From contig OY987242.1 in the NCBI GenBank assembly GCA_963920765.1, positions 17,694,002-17,758,001 of the forward strand: a stretch of DNA of 64,000 nt, read 5' to 3'. A model generated the notes under the pieces. That model was not told the DNA's origin. It ran no database searches and saw nothing but the letters and a program-made list of their open reading frames with translations. Of this stretch, positions 1 to 13,100 are shown one piece after another. The DNA is from Ulota crispa (taxonomy: Eukaryota; Streptophyta; Bryopsida; Orthotrichales; Orthotrichaceae). The position numbers were made by a program, and so were the translations under genes. Every line of letters starts with the position of its first letter. Within the stretch, counting starts at the first letter, position 1.

Positions 1-553
1 TTTTGGAAAGCATGTGTAGTTAATTGACCAGAGAGGCATTCCTTTCTTCGTCGTGTATACTAGGCTGTCTTGAAATAGAGGCGGGATTGAGTTTTACCTG
101 TTGATTATTTCGGGCTTTTGAAATCTAACCTTGAGTGCTGTGCAAAGTCGCTGGTTTTGGGCAGTACTGTGGTAGGCAGTGTGCGGTGCAGGCTGATTAT
201 GGTAGAAGTGCACCTTGTGATCTTGCGTTAGCGTTGCAGTGATTGATTTCGTGGCGAGTTACAAAATCTCTGCGCACCGAAAGAATTGTAACTTAAGGAA
301 TAATGACCTAACAGAGAATGGGTATTCAATAGCTTGCCCCAACATTCATTGCCGTATGTCAGCCCCAAAGATTTCGAACTCACTATGCGGTCTTAAGAAA
401 AATCTGCGAGACTTTGACCTCTTATCAAATTTTTATACAATACTCAAATGCGGCTCTTGGACATCAACTATGGATGCTAAACACGTTAACACCCATTGTT
501 GAGTTTAGTGATCATCTTAATATTTACAATTTCTTACGATTTCATCTATGCAG

Positions 554-603
554 GAAAGCTAGTAGACTTTGGCATTCTCTCTGACAAGGCCACTAAATTG
601 TGA
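554..603 (+). CDS. Possible terminal exon of an unidentified gene entering from the left edge
   Basis: A pyrimidine-rich tract ends in a good acceptor (CAG at 551-553). Reading from there in phase 1 gives KLVDFGILSDKATKL followed by a TGA stop at 601-603. The short peptide looks like a normal protein C-terminus, but I do not recognise the family. No other exon is visible in bases 1-550, so the rest would lie left of the window. It could equally be a chance open stretch. Only the acceptor, the open frame and the stop are seen directly; that it is coding is inference. Confidence 0.25.
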
Positions 604-972
604 CTTTCATCGAATGCTGACTTTGGTGTTATTGAATAATTCTCAAATAAGTGTAATTGCTCATGTAAGCGGGGTGTGTATTCCATTAAAATTGCTGAAA
701 GTGCTGAATATACTGACAAACTACAACCTGGAATCAAATTCGCTCCCAATTTGAATTTCTTAGAGGTCAACATGTGCACTTGTGGCCATGGGTTAGTGAT
801 GTGGACGATGGTGAAGGTGCTTAGCAATATAGTACATGGTGGGGGCTAATTGACCTCATTGTTACTTGGGTACCCTAGGTCAGAAACATGTTGCTTCTTT
901 AAATGGTTTACTTCTTGTTAGAGGCATTAACAATGGAATATGCCACCTAAATCCATAATGCTTAACCCTTAA
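604..972. other. Non-coding stretch, nothing recognised
   Basis: No splice-supported coding sequence, RNA gene or repeat end was found. It may be the 3' flank of the possible exon ending at 603. Confidence 0.3.
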
Positions 973-1699
973 CCCCTCACCGCCCATGGACGTTCACGAG
1001 TATCGCAGAATATGTTCTTGGATGAACAAAATGTCAACATTTTGATAAGTTGCATCAATTTTTTTCGGCCCACGGACGTTCACGAGTATCGCAGAATATG
1101 TTCTTGGATGAATAAAATGTCAACACTTTGATGACTTGTATTAATTTTTTTAAATTGTACAAATTCAAACTAGATATGTTAGAGATCACATAGGAAAAGA
1201 AAACACAACAATATCACTTATGGATTGATAGATTATAACATTTGATCAAGAGGGTGTTAAAATTGTGAAAGTGATTTGAAATCTTTCAATCCTCTTTTCA
1301 CATCTCAAATTTAAAATTGAGGATATCAAAAAAATATGAGTATGTAAAGTACAATATGTGTGACCCTAATCAATTTACGGCTTTTTAAAATCTACTCTAC
1401 AACTTTTTAAATTAATTTTCTAATGTGATTGTTTCTCCAAGTTCTAGTGTACTTTAGGCTCATTTCCAAGAGCCTTTAACACTAGAAAGTGAAGATTTGC
1501 AATGGACACCCTTGCACAAAATCTTAAATAGAGAAATCATAATTAGTCATTTTCAAAATCATACTTTTTATACTAGAACAAGATTTCAATCAAAATAATT
1601 TTAAAAAATAACCAATAAAAATTAATCTTCAAGAAAAGTAAAAAAAAATCCAAATTAAAATGCAGGGTGGATAGTTTTGGTCCCCTTGGGCGGTGAGGC
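973..1699. repeat. Degenerate TIR element (CCCCTCACCGCCC ends)
   Basis: The left end CCCCTCACCGCCC follows a TTAA at 969-972. The right end reads GGGCGGTGAGG near 1688-1698, its inverted complement, but a right TTAA is missing. Beyond the terminal motif both ends continue with a version of GACGTTCACG in inverted orientation. This looks like a divergent relative of the TTAA family found elsewhere in the window. Confidence 0.45.
983..1154. repeat. Two-copy tandem duplication, period 86 bp
   Basis: A unit beginning CCCAYGGACGTTCACGAG at 983 is repeated from 1069 with few differences and runs on through TTCTTGGATGAAYAAAATG in both copies. It lies inside the degenerate TIR element at its left end. 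Confidence 0.75.
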
Positions 1700-2583
1700 G
1701 TGAACGTCGTAGCAACAAATTTGTGGCTTTTGGATGATTGAAAATTGCTGTAGACAGTGGAATAATACTTTTTTTCATCTGAGATTCCGTTGGGATGTAG
1801 TTAATGCAATCTAGAACATGTAGATGAATAGTTTTTGCATGCACTGTGTTCACAAGAGGCCCCACTTGCCAATTGAGTAGTAAAAATGCATTTTCATGTC
1901 GTGTATTTGAAGTTTTGAGGATCTTTTTACCAACACTCAATATAAGCTACTAAAACAATGTGTATTGAGTTTGAGCATAACTAGTAATAGAAAGTTTACC
2001 AAATCTAGTTTCCTTTGGTACTTTGAGTTCTTGAAAAAATTTAAGTTTTGAGATCTTTATTCCTATCATAAGTTTAACACCTATTACCATGGGATGGTTA
2101 CTTTTTCTAGTTTTAGTAACATGGAAAAAAAATTTAATTGGGTTGATCTTCATTGTGATTCACATCCATGGTAAAAAATTGGCGTAATTGAACACATTTT
2201 GTAATCAACATGAATTTCTTTAGCATTCATTTCAAAAAAATACAATAATTTCAAATTTTCACCAAAATTTATGAATATTTTTTATACATGTAGTATGCAC
2301 ATACCTTCTTCTATTAAAATTGTAATATTGAATTTTGATGTTTATTATGTTGCCAAAGTAATTTCTGAAAAATAATTGTAATTCCACATAAAATCCATGG
2401 TTGTAGGCCTGTCCTTTAAGGGTTAAATAGTTGAACCATTCACAATAGACCCTACATTCACGTCGGTCTTTCATATCAGAGTTACTTTTGTTTAGTTCAA
2501 CATTATGAAATAAGGATCTACTTGTAATCCAAAACTATTAAGGCGCACTTTTGAGTACATATATTGGCTAAACCTTATTTTAA

Positions 2584-2806
2584 CCCCTGAAGGGCCCAAA
2601 CGCCCTTTGCAACTGTATATATGACCGTATATATAGATGTATTTGAGTTGTTTTGAGGGCTTTTCAAAAATATATATGCATCCACCATCATACAACCCTT
2701 CAATATGTATGATTGTAACACTTAATTTCTAACTAATTCAAACTTCTAAATATTGATTTCGACCGTATTTGGTACCGTAGCTGGAGAGCCCAAGGGCCTT
2801 CAGGGG
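2584..2806. mobile_element. Short TTAA-flanked TIR element (copy 1, 223 bp)
   Basis: The ends read CCCCTGAAGGGCCC and GGGCCTTCAGGGG, perfect inverted complements over the terminal bases, bordered by TTAA at 2580-2583 and 2807-2810. The interior is clearly homologous to the copy at 23877-24100, sharing for example the stretch around CACCATCATACAA. It has no coding capacity. It sits about 650 bp upstream of the FAM136A-like start codon. TTAA duplication plus CCC-starting TIRs is the piggyBac signature; superfamily membership is inference. Confidence 0.75.
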
Positions 2807-3089
2807 TTAAGGGATCGGGGGACTAGGGGAGAACCAGTCCCTTCCCCAACTCCCTCCCAAGGCAATACTGGATGAAGACTTGCCAACGAATGGATAAAGT
2901 CGAGCCAGTTCGTTGCTCTGCCCGTTCTCATGTCCACACTGGCGCGCTGCTTTCACAGTTCCCTCCACGCGAACCAGATCCCGTGCTCGGGAACACGTCT
3001 TCTTTTCCAACCTTCATCCACGTTCTATACCTCCCTCATACGTATAACTACACTGTACCGTAGTTACTGAGTCAAATCAACCCGCGGTT

Positions 3090-3120
3090 CCTAAACCCTA
3101 AGCCCTAAACCCTAAACCCT
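3090..3120 (+). promoter_or_regulatory. Telo-box cluster upstream of the FAM136A-like gene
   Basis: Three to four tandem copies of the plant telomere-type CCTAAACCCTA motif lie about 340 bp upstream of the start codon. In plants such telo-boxes are common near the transcription start of housekeeping genes. A possible 5'-UTR intron follows, with a donor GTACGA at 3213 and candidate acceptors ending at 3421 or 3425. Confidence 0.55.
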
Positions 3121-3453
3121 GCGAACTTCTCTCGGCTCGTCACATTCCATAATTCCAACGCACAGATTGCGGTTCAGAGGCTCGAGCTCATCGGTGAAAT
3201 AACAAATTGCAGGTACGATCCTCGCTATGCTCGTTTTTTTTCACATTTTTACTTTTCATGTGGAGCTCCTGCTGTTAAAACGAGAAGATATTCCTGCAAT
3301 AGCTCCATGCATTTGTTCATCCAAGTTTTGCATTAAATATCTGAAATGTCAACATCAAATTTCTGCATTGATTGTTAATTTGTGCGCATGCGTCATGTCT
3401 AGATCCTTGCATTACGCACAGCTTAGCCAACGCAAAAAATAAATAAATAAACC

Positions 3454-5634
3454 ATGACAGACGCGTTCCACAATCTCTCACAAGAGGTCAATCATGCTGT
3501 CAATGAGAATCTCGCAGGCGTGCAGGATTACGTCAACATTACTCTCCAGGTATCCTTTACATTTCTTCGTTTGAATCATTTCTGATCGCTCGTCCGCAGG
3601 ATTCAGTGCTTTGTTAATACAAGTGCCGAAATGGATTAAGTTATACGATTCTTATGGCTATGCAAGCTTGCTTTTTTAGGGTTTTGTACATCAAATGCTG
3701 TTGTGAAACTGAGGCTGTGGCTGAAGCGTGTTTCATTTGTGGTTGTTTTTCAGAAAGAATATTACAAGTGTGGTTATGAATGTTTTAGTAAAGACAAGAA
3801 TGATATACAGCGATGCGTCCAGAGATGCAGTGTTCCTGTTGAGCGTGCTGGCGCTATCCTTCAAAACGAGCTCAATAGATTCCAGGCACGTTTTTGTTGT
3901 TCTCTTCTGGCATTTCCTTAAAATTTAAGCATTGTTACCTATGTTTTCTTCTTCCGTTTGGATTTTGAGCTTAATTCTAAGGGGCAAACTACAATGACTC
4001 AAGTGAAAATATTTTCCTTAAGTTGTCGTGATAATGTCTTTGGGCGTAATGTCTAATATATTCCTGTTTTTGTTAGAGATTATTGCATAAATTAAGGGAA
4101 TTGATATGTGCACACCCGGGGTTTGATATATATACACCCCCGGGGTAAATTTTAGATTTTACCATCAAAAGTTGAATTTGAAAATTTTTAATTCAGATTT
4201 GGACTTAGAGACCTTGATTTTGTAATTGAACAACTCCTAATGAAAAAGCTTACATTTTCTTACAAACAAAAGTAAAAGTAATAGTTTGCACCCTACCAAA
4301 AAACAATTCATTGGGTGTTGTTGAATTCTAACTTCCTTTATGGTTCTAGACTAAACAGAGGTCTAAAATTTACCCCGCGGGGGGTGTGCGTATATCAAAC
4401 CCCGGGTGTGTACATATCAGTTCCCTAAATTAAATAAAGTTTGAAGTATTGGACGTTTGCTTACTAAGAGGGTTGTGTATGGAGATGGAAATCAGTTCTA
4501 AGACAGAGTGCATTGCTCATGAGTGGGTTCGCTTAACTTGGTTGCAAATGGTATCATCCATTACATCGGCTACAACTTCTTGGACACTAAATAGTGCATT
4601 TAGGTTGCCCAACACTAATTCTCTACATTTTAGACTATATAAATACTTACTGATATTATGATAATTTTCATCAAGAATTAATGTAATAAACACTTTTTAA
4701 AGGGCCTGGCAACAACAACGAAGGCTACAACATTGAAGCTGCAAAAGAACAAACTAGGATTGTCTAGGTCTAGGTTGTAAACCATGTGAAATTCTAGTAT
4801 CTAGAGAGTTGCATGTGCCTCAAAGTGGCCAAGGAATGAGTCATGAGGTAACTTTCTAGGGTAAGTCAACGTAATTGTCAAGGCAACCTAAATGCACTAT
4901 TTATTGTAGATCACTAGGGCCGTTTTAGATTGCACAAGCAGCAATCATAAAGTTTTAACCAACATCATGTGCAAATGGATTAAAAATAACAGACGAAGAA
5001 ACATCGTGGAGGCTAATAAGAGTTCCTTATCAATAGTGAGTAGGAATTTGTTGGCATTTTGCGTCCTCTATCCCGTGCCATGGTATGTCTGTGAATGTCT
5101 CCCAAAGTATAGCATGTTGTAGCACTTGCCTGCATTTCAAGTACGGAAAATGTCAAACTTCCTTCACATTCATTGCAGATGTACCGTTTGTTGTCAATAC
5201 CAAGTGTCCTCCTCTTTTTCTAAAGTTGGTAAACAAAACATGATTTCTGCAATGAATGCAAGAAATATTACACCTTGCTCAATGTATTTGCCATTAACAA
5301 AGTTCAGAAACAATCAAAACTTAATCTTGTAACGGCCCAGTAAGTACGAAAATTCTTGTTTAGGCTGAAAGGGATTGTGTTTGGGTCGTTGTTTGTGTTT
5401 TTTGAGGTCTGACAGAAGGACTTGTTTCATGTACAGGAACGAATGCAGAGGAGTCTGATGGTGTGTCGGGATAGAGTCGAAATCTCGGGCGGATCTGTTG
5501 AGGAGGATGACTCGAAGGTCAAGGAGATGGAGACGTGTATGGAAAGTTCAGTCAAGGACCAGATGAAAAGTCTTCCGAAGCTTGCAGAACATATAAAGAA
5601 GCAGATCACGACCAGTAATGGACCCCACATTTAG
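3454..5634 (+). CDS. FAM136A-like protein (DUF842), mitochondrial intermembrane space
   Basis: Three exons join in phase 0: 3454-3549, 3754-3885 and 5437-5634, giving 141 residues, close to the usual size of about 138. The product matches the FAM136A/DUF842 family of small helical, cysteine-motif proteins of the mitochondrial intermembrane space. Exon 2 carries the first twin pair, KCGYEC and RCVQRC, then LNRFQ; exon 3 continues ERMQRSLMVC and has ETCMESS before the helical C-terminus. In exon 3 each expected CX3C keeps only one cysteine (SLMVC and CMESS). Intron 1 is GT-AG. Intron 2 (3886-5436) begins GCACGT, and the nearest GT alternative breaks the frame, so it appears to be a GC-AG intron. 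Intron 2 also holds a MITE at 4096-4425. The start codon is the first ATG after upstream stops and gives the expected N-terminal length. Confidence 0.93.
4096..4425. mobile_element. MITE with GC-rich TIRs and 8-bp duplication (330 bp)
   Basis: Long inverted ends begin GGGAAYTGATATGTRCACAC and continue through a CCCGGGG motif and AAATTTTAGA for about 60 bp. The identical 8-mer TAAATTAA flanks it at 4088-4095 and 4426-4433. It lies in intron 2 of the FAM136A-like gene and has no ORF. An 8-bp duplication suggests hAT, though the GGGAA ends also resemble the 9-bp duplicators found elsewhere in this window. Confidence 0.85.
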
Positions 5635-5639
5635 GTAGG

Positions 5640-6912
5640 ATCATTGCAAACTAAATTATTATTTTGGGCTGTTATTAGTCCTCATCAATTCTAGAAGTTG
5701 TTCGAAGTCTTCTTCGGATTAGCCTTATAGAAGCAAAAAACTGAAAATGGGAATAAATTCCATGTGGAACTGTTTTTATGATAACAGACAAGTAGGCAAA
5801 ACAAACAAATGAACAAACAAACAAGACCCTTTTATTGTGTAACTAGTTTAGGTATCCGCTGTACCAATGGAGGCAATGGGAATATCCTTTTAATAAGCAA
5901 ATTTTGCATTACAAATCTTATCACAAAATGTGGTCAATTTAAAAATTTAAATTATGAGCACCGGCTAAGTCACAAATGCCATCAACTTGATTAAAAGTAA
6001 AGCCTCAATGAAAACCATTTTATGCATATACCCCTCTCTCCCTTGTTGATTTTTTGTTAAAACAACAAACATGTTGTTGAAAATTGCAACATGACACTCT
6101 TTCTCATTGAAAGTTGCATCATGACACTTTCTTTCAGCCAATTAGAATGAGCTGTTTCATGACTTATAGTGTGATTAATAATAAAGTATAAGGGGTCTCT
6201 AAAAAGTACACCAAGACAACTTTTTTACTCTATTTGGTTCGATGCACATTATTGGGAACAATCTACGTTATTCAAAATCTGTTTTTTATTTAGGTGTGGG
6301 CCATATCAATTCAAAAGCCTACGTTATTCAAGCTGCCTTAAATATCCATTTTATTTTCCATGTTAAACATTTATAGACCTCTTTCCAAATTCACTAATAT
6401 CAAATGAAAGAACGTGAATCCGTAGTTATTGAGAAACTTTGTTCTAGGTTCGAAAGAGAATTATTGTGAACTCTTATTCAACATCACTCTTTGTGATTAC
6501 CAAATGGAGAATTGAATGCGTAGTTTGGTTTGTGTCAGCGTTGGCTTGAAAATCATCAAAAATGCATTAATTTCATGAAACTATATATGTGGGAATAAAA
6601 ATGAAATGAAATGTGGTCAGAGCTTGGAATATAATTTGAGGGACATGAAATGAAAGTAGAAATCGGAGACTTTAAACATTTAATCTTTGCTTCGAATGAC
6701 GTGGCACTTTAGTTGAAATTGAGGTCATGAATTCAAGCTGTGGAAATCTCAAAAGAGAAAGAAAATGAAAGGAAAGTAAGTAGGTCAACTTGGATGTCAT
6801 TTTCATCCTACTTTAGATTAAAACAATTGCATATTGGCAACACGTTGGCTTTCCATTCTTCGTGAATCCAATATTTGGAATGGTTGTCATAATAGGATTG
6901 TTTCTTTAAATA
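5640..6912. other. Intergenic AT-rich DNA
   Basis: This is the 3' flank of the FAM136A-like gene followed by unique-looking AT-rich sequence. No coding exon, RNA gene or element end was recognised. Confidence 0.4.
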
Positions 6913-6916
6913 TTAA

Positions 6917-7097
6917 CCCCTGAACGGCCCTCTAGCTCCAGAGGTATATACCAGTATCCATATAATACAGGTTTCGCTCTGTCTAAGGATTGGCCACAAT
7001 TTTTTTTATACATTGAATCCTGAAAAAGCTGTGAGGTAGCTTGAATGCTCCTGAACTTTGACATTAGGCCACAGAGGGTGTTTGTGCCGTTCAGGGG
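6917..7097. mobile_element. Short TTAA-flanked TIR element (copy 2, 181 bp)
   Basis: It begins CCCCTGAACGGCCC and ends GCCGTTCAGGGG, with TTAA at 6913-6916 and 7098-7101. It has no coding capacity. The terminal sequence matches the copy at 23877 at nearly every base, while the interior is shorter. Confidence 0.75.
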
Positions 7098-7101
7098 TTA
7101 A

Positions 7102-10100
7102 AATATTTTTCAAAATCTTGGTGTTGTCATTTAGTATTAAGGTTGATTTTAAAAATTTAATCAATGAGAGGTAATAATTGGAACTCTCTCAAAATCCAAA
7201 ACAACCTCCATTTCTAGTGTAAAGCAACTTTAGGATATAAAGTTCTAGTATAATAAAGTTGAGTGATATATCCAATAAAGCTCCTTTTCCAATGCCATGT
7301 AACCAAGAAAGACATTAATTGAGGATCCATGATTCCAAATGTGGTTTTCATAATTAACTCAAGTTGTTAAAACAATCAATAGTACTTCATATTCAATGAT
7401 CATCTTTACATTTTTTTGTAGTTGTACATTTCATATACCCTATGTTCCAGCAAAGATGAATTGTAAAGTGGCAAAAATAAATATTCAAGAAAATGTTGGA
7501 GCGTTTTATGCAATATATTTATTTGAAGCTTGGACTTTTGATTTAGACATCCATTTTTGTTAGATCCATCTCTTAGAGCAAAATCTTGTTTTCTTGGCAC
7601 CAAAACTTTCACAAAGTATTGCCATGTAGGCATTTCTAAGTGAATCATGCCTTTGAGACATATTGTGAAGCTATTAGTTCTAATTTTAGCATGTGGATCA
7701 ATTAGGTTTTTAAAGTTCAACATGATTAAGCACAAAGTGTGAACCTCTTTTAGACTATATGTTGGATGTACAATTTGTGAGGAGCAATCATAGTACAAAT
7801 ACTAGAGCCTTTGTCCTTAAGATAAGGAGTTGTTATTAAGCAAATTTCTTTGATAACCATGAATGAGTGTAATTAAAAAATATGACGCATTTTTTTGCAA
7901 AAAGATAAAATTGTTTCAAACTTAAGCAAAGTTTAACAATAGTATTCCAATGTTGTGCAAAACTAGTTAGAATAGGTCAAAGTTAGTTGGTTCTTAGTGT
8001 CCATTTTTAGTACAAGACATTGCAATAATTGGCATATATACACATAACTTTTGTATTAGTTATCTCTTGCTTTTGAATACATACTCATTGTTTAATCATT
8101 TTATTTTGTAACAAATATCAAGTCCATAGAAGACAAAATCAAGTGCTTTTGAAATTATCTAATTGTTTACAAACTTGCAGGTTGATATCACTCTTTCAAA
8201 AGAATGAGTCAATTTAGATTTTTGAAATCATTTGAGCTTTCAATTCTTTATTGGAGCAAAATTCAAAAATTCTTGGTGTAATTATTCATGTTTTTAATAT
8301 AAAGTGGAGAAAGAAGTCCCCCTAATCACAAACCCTATTCAATCAATTGGTTTTACTTTACTAGACTTGGAGTATTATTTTGGCATTTCAATTTAAGAGA
8401 GTCATTTGATTGAGGACATTGCTTTGAAAGCTAGTATTTGTTTAATGTTAGTTAAAAAACAAGATTATATTAAGATTATATACATGTTTTTGGTTTTTAA
8501 CTTTAAATATAATGGAATAAATATGATTGAATTTTTGTGACCAAGCCCATTGTGTAGGTTTAGATTTTAGTAGCAAAGGCACCTGTGAGTCCTGGATTTA
8601 GCACTAGAAGTTCTGAATCTATTTTTTGTTTGAATTAGTTTAGAGTTGGTAATAACATAGATAGAATAGCCATTTATGTTACTTTAGATTGGTTAAACCA
8701 AATGGTTAAGAGTACGCTATTTACCTTACTCCATTAGGCAAGTTCTTAAGAGTGATATGGTGAGGATTAGTAGTTTTAGAGTGTTCTAGTGACACCTACC
8801 AAACCGCTTACAAGTGAATTTTGGAGATGTATTACAGTCTGTCCATTGAAATTTAACAGTGTTATGCAAGTGCTTGATTCTTTGCAAATGCAATTGATTT
8901 TAAAATTAACAAAATTCATTTTTACAGATTTCAAAATAATTTATTTTTTATGTTTTCAATAATTGCTTTTTAAAAAACACGCAAACATTTGTAAAAAAAT
9001 ATTCAATACTAATTCTTCTCTAATTAACTAAATACATAAAATCAGAACTTATTAATTTTCATTTTCAAATGATAAGTTTTCATAGGCTCTTAGGTAGTCT
9101 AATGAGATTTAATATTGTTGCATTTATATATTTATTTTCAATGCTTTAGAAATAAAAATTATTAATGTGATTTAAAAAATTATATATGATTTTGTAAATG
9201 ATTGTTGAGATCTTTTGTAAAAATTTAGAGTGATGAAACTTACTTTTTTTTCTTTTGTAAATATTTATTGATATTATATCATTATGAATGTAGCAAAAAA
9301 TATGATCTATAGCCAAATTTTGATTTAAAATATTAGAGAAAAATCATCTTGTAGAATGCTATTTTGTAGGTAAAGTTGCGTAAACCGGGTGCCATGAGCT
9401 AGAATTTTAAGATTTTTTTTTGAAAACCCTATAATTACGAACAAAGGATTGTTAAGTCCAGGAAGTTTGAATTTTGAGTACAATAATCTGAGTTATGCTC
9501 AATTGAGGATGACGTACTTATAAAAAAAATACATAAGAGTGAAAAAGAAAATAACATTAAAACCTACAAGAATAAGGCAAATTCACAAATAGAAAAGAAA
9601 GCACATACACAAATATTAAATGAAAATATTAAAAAAAACTGCAAATAAATGAACAAAACGATAAATGGATGATACAATTAGTAAGAAAAAAAAAACTAAA
9701 CATCAATAAAGAAATAGCAAACCGCGCAAATATTATGAAAATTTAATCAATAAAATTTAGAATAACTAAAAATACTAGAATAAAAAATAACCAAATAAAA
9801 TAAAATATTAGGTACAATATAATAACATAGAGTATGCAATCAAAAATCAAGTTCATATACACTCTAAATTAAATGATTCCATGCTTATCTAAAATGTCTA
9901 TTCAAAATTTTAAATTCTTGGTTGAAATAATTTTAAAATACAAATTAAATGAAAATAACAATAGATCATTATTGCCACTAGTCTTTAATGGAACTAATTT
10001 ATTTGATAAATAATTTATGACAAATATATCTAAATATTGAAATACTATAATTTTTTCACAAAATCAACGTTGGAATAACACGTTTGTAACAAGCGGCTGC

Positions 10101-13100
10101 GACTTCAATATCATTCTTTCCATAAAAATAGAATATAAAAGTCAAATTTGAACTACTTTCAAGCTCAAAATACAAAATAGACGACATAATCATTAACCTC
10201 GAGTTGCGAAAGCAATAAACAATATAGCAATTAGCATTTAAAATTTTAATTCATATATCAATATTCAAAATTGCATATAGCACGGCAAAAAAAATTAGCT
10301 TGTATTATACAAAGCAGTCAAAAAAAGCTTCACAAATCTCAATACAATTTGTATGTGGAGCTTGTTGAAAGTATGCTGCAAACACCAAATATGAACAATG
10401 TTGCTGATAGCGTAAGAGAAAATTTTAAAAAAGTAGGAAACAAATATATTGTTATAAACACAAAGATAATGTAGAGAGGAGGTGAGATTTCCTCCAATCA
10501 ACACAAATTCTAAATTCAAAAAATATGTTTAAGCTCTCTTCTTTGGTTGCTAAAAATGGGAGAATGCGTCATTTGAAGAAACATGTTTTCCAGATTGCGA
10601 TGATGTCTATGGAACATGCATCTATTGATATTATGGAGCTGATATTTATAATAAAGACTTATTTGAGAAAGTAATCTCAAAAAAAAAATAAAAATGATAA
10701 TTTTGAAGATGCAAAAGATCAATATTTAATTGTAATGGTAAAAAACATTGTGGTGACAGAGAATGTAATGAATGTAGAAGGGATGTAATTAACTAAGTTT
10801 GATATGTAAAAAAGAATAGAACTCAAATATTAAATCTTTCAATATTGATGTGCCATCAAAAAATTAGTGACTAGCAGTGAAAATATTGAACATAGTCAAA
10901 ATAAATATTATATTTAGTAATATTATATCAAATCTTATTGATTATAACGTTATAGAGAATCGAGCACTGCTAGACAAAGATGCAAAATTTTAAAACAGAA
11001 GACTTGTAAAGTTTGAACATTTGCTGAAGCAGCAAATTGACTGAAAGTCTACTTTTGTGAAGATTAAGGCCGTTCTCTAAAGGAGCTTACATGCGGCAAA
11101 GTTGCAGATTGTTTTGATTAAATAAAGACTTAAAAATCAATAATAGATATTGATGGATGAAAAATAAAGATTTAGGGACTCTTGGTACAAGAAAATTATG
11201 TGTGTAATAATTGATGCAAAAGATTTTTTTTGAAAAGAGCCGCCAAAATAATTTTTGCAATTTGAGATCCTTGAAATAACATTAACAAATAGTAGAAATA
11301 TTTGCAGATCACGCACTATTGTATCTAGCACATATAATATATATAAAAAGTGGGTACTTTATAAGACATTCTAAAAATGACACACTTCCAATAAGCAACA
11401 ATATTTATCTCCTAATACAAATATAATATTCAAAAAATAATTACTAATTTATTTCAAAATAACCCTAAACAAATAAAAATAAGTTTATATAAATCTTAGT
11501 AATGAAACATTTGACAATTTATACAAATATAACCAATTTACTTTAAAAAATGATGACTAATATTTTAATAAATCAATGTTTGAACCAAAAAGTTTCAAGT
11601 CACAGTCGAAAAAATTGATGTAATAATCTTTGTTTGCTACAATAGCATAAAAACAGTATATGTTAGTATAGAACATCCATACGATTTTGAATAAAGCATA
11701 TTGTTAAATGTAGTTAAAATTGTCTTTATTTGTGTTTGAAACAAAAGAAAAAACTATATATAAGCGTTTGGAGTTGATTAGGTTTTTGCATAAATTGTTT
11801 GTACAATTCCATGTAATCATATGAAGTAGCATGGAAGAATATAGAGTGAAGGCAATTTTAGAACAGCTGCTATTACAATGTTTGAGATCAATATAAGTGA
11901 AAGGATTACGGTCATGCATGATCTTGAGTGATTATATTAGTCAATAATTGAGTTTTTTTTTTAAATTCAAAAATATCAATTTTTTAAAGATTTTTGAAGA
12001 GAAAATATTGTAAAAGACAAGACATCTAGAAGTAAGTTGAATAATTAAATCCACTCTTGCAAATTCCATTTCTCATTGATAATAGTTCAGAAAATATATG
12101 CTAGAATCCCAATTTGAGTATGATTATATTCAGATCTTACAAAGGTGGAATAGGCAACTACTTATTTAATTTATTGTAATTATGGCTGAAATTCATGACA
12201 AACAGTTTAAAAAATATTATGACTTTGTGTCAGGCAATAGAGTGGGTACAAATATGCTAGAGACTGAGACAAACCTAGTGTACCTAATAATTGATGTTTG
12301 TGCATCATAAGCGTTGAAATAAATCATATGATTTTTATTAATGTTTGATAGACTAGAACAAAGAATAACTTTTTAGTGTGTGAAAGACATATTGGAAGCA
12401 CAATAAAATCTATGAGTTGTTGATTTTTTGGCTTTCCGAATACAAAGCCTAATTTAAGCCCTCACATACATATGCTTTATTACAACGCCTCTACTATGGT
12501 GCATTGTACGACATTGCACTGCAAAGCTGGAATGCTAAGCATTGCATTGTTTCAAAAGCGAGATTGCTTGATGAGGTTAGCTAAGATTATTAGTAATCTT
12601 GTAAGCAATATAATAGAATGATTTAGAAATGTTACAATTGTATATAGTTACAATTTGATATGTTATGTTGGAAACAACATGCTATCTATAGAATGCATAA
12701 TATGTTTTGTATTTTTGCATTACTTTCTTATTAATGCTTCATTTTTACGTGTTGTTTTTTAATTGCGCATGATTGGAAAGAGTGTATCGTCACGCAGTGC
12801 GTAAGATATTGGACGACATATAATATATTTGTTTTAAATGTAGTTGTTGAGAATGTTAAAAGGAATTTGCAGACAGTAGTAAATTGTTTGATTTGTTGAT
12901 TGTTTATTTGAATGCTTGAAGATTATGTTGTGGCATAAATTCTTGATTACTTGAACTAATAATCTCCATCTTTTCTAAATCTATTTAACACTAGCCATAG
13001 TTATTCATTCAATTGAATATGTAAAATCTGAAAATTTCATTTGTTCTTGCGGCCCATATTAAAGCACATGAAATCATGGTAGAAGTTTTTATATTTTTTG

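Noticed and set aside
3091..3120. Possible interstitial telomere array
   Set aside because: Only about three to four units, positioned just upstream of a gene; a telo-box promoter element explains it better.
7406..7798. 130-codon minus-strand ORF in AT-rich DNA
   Set aside because: No recognisable motif, no splice context and no codon bias; it is expected by chance in 7.5 kb of such DNA.
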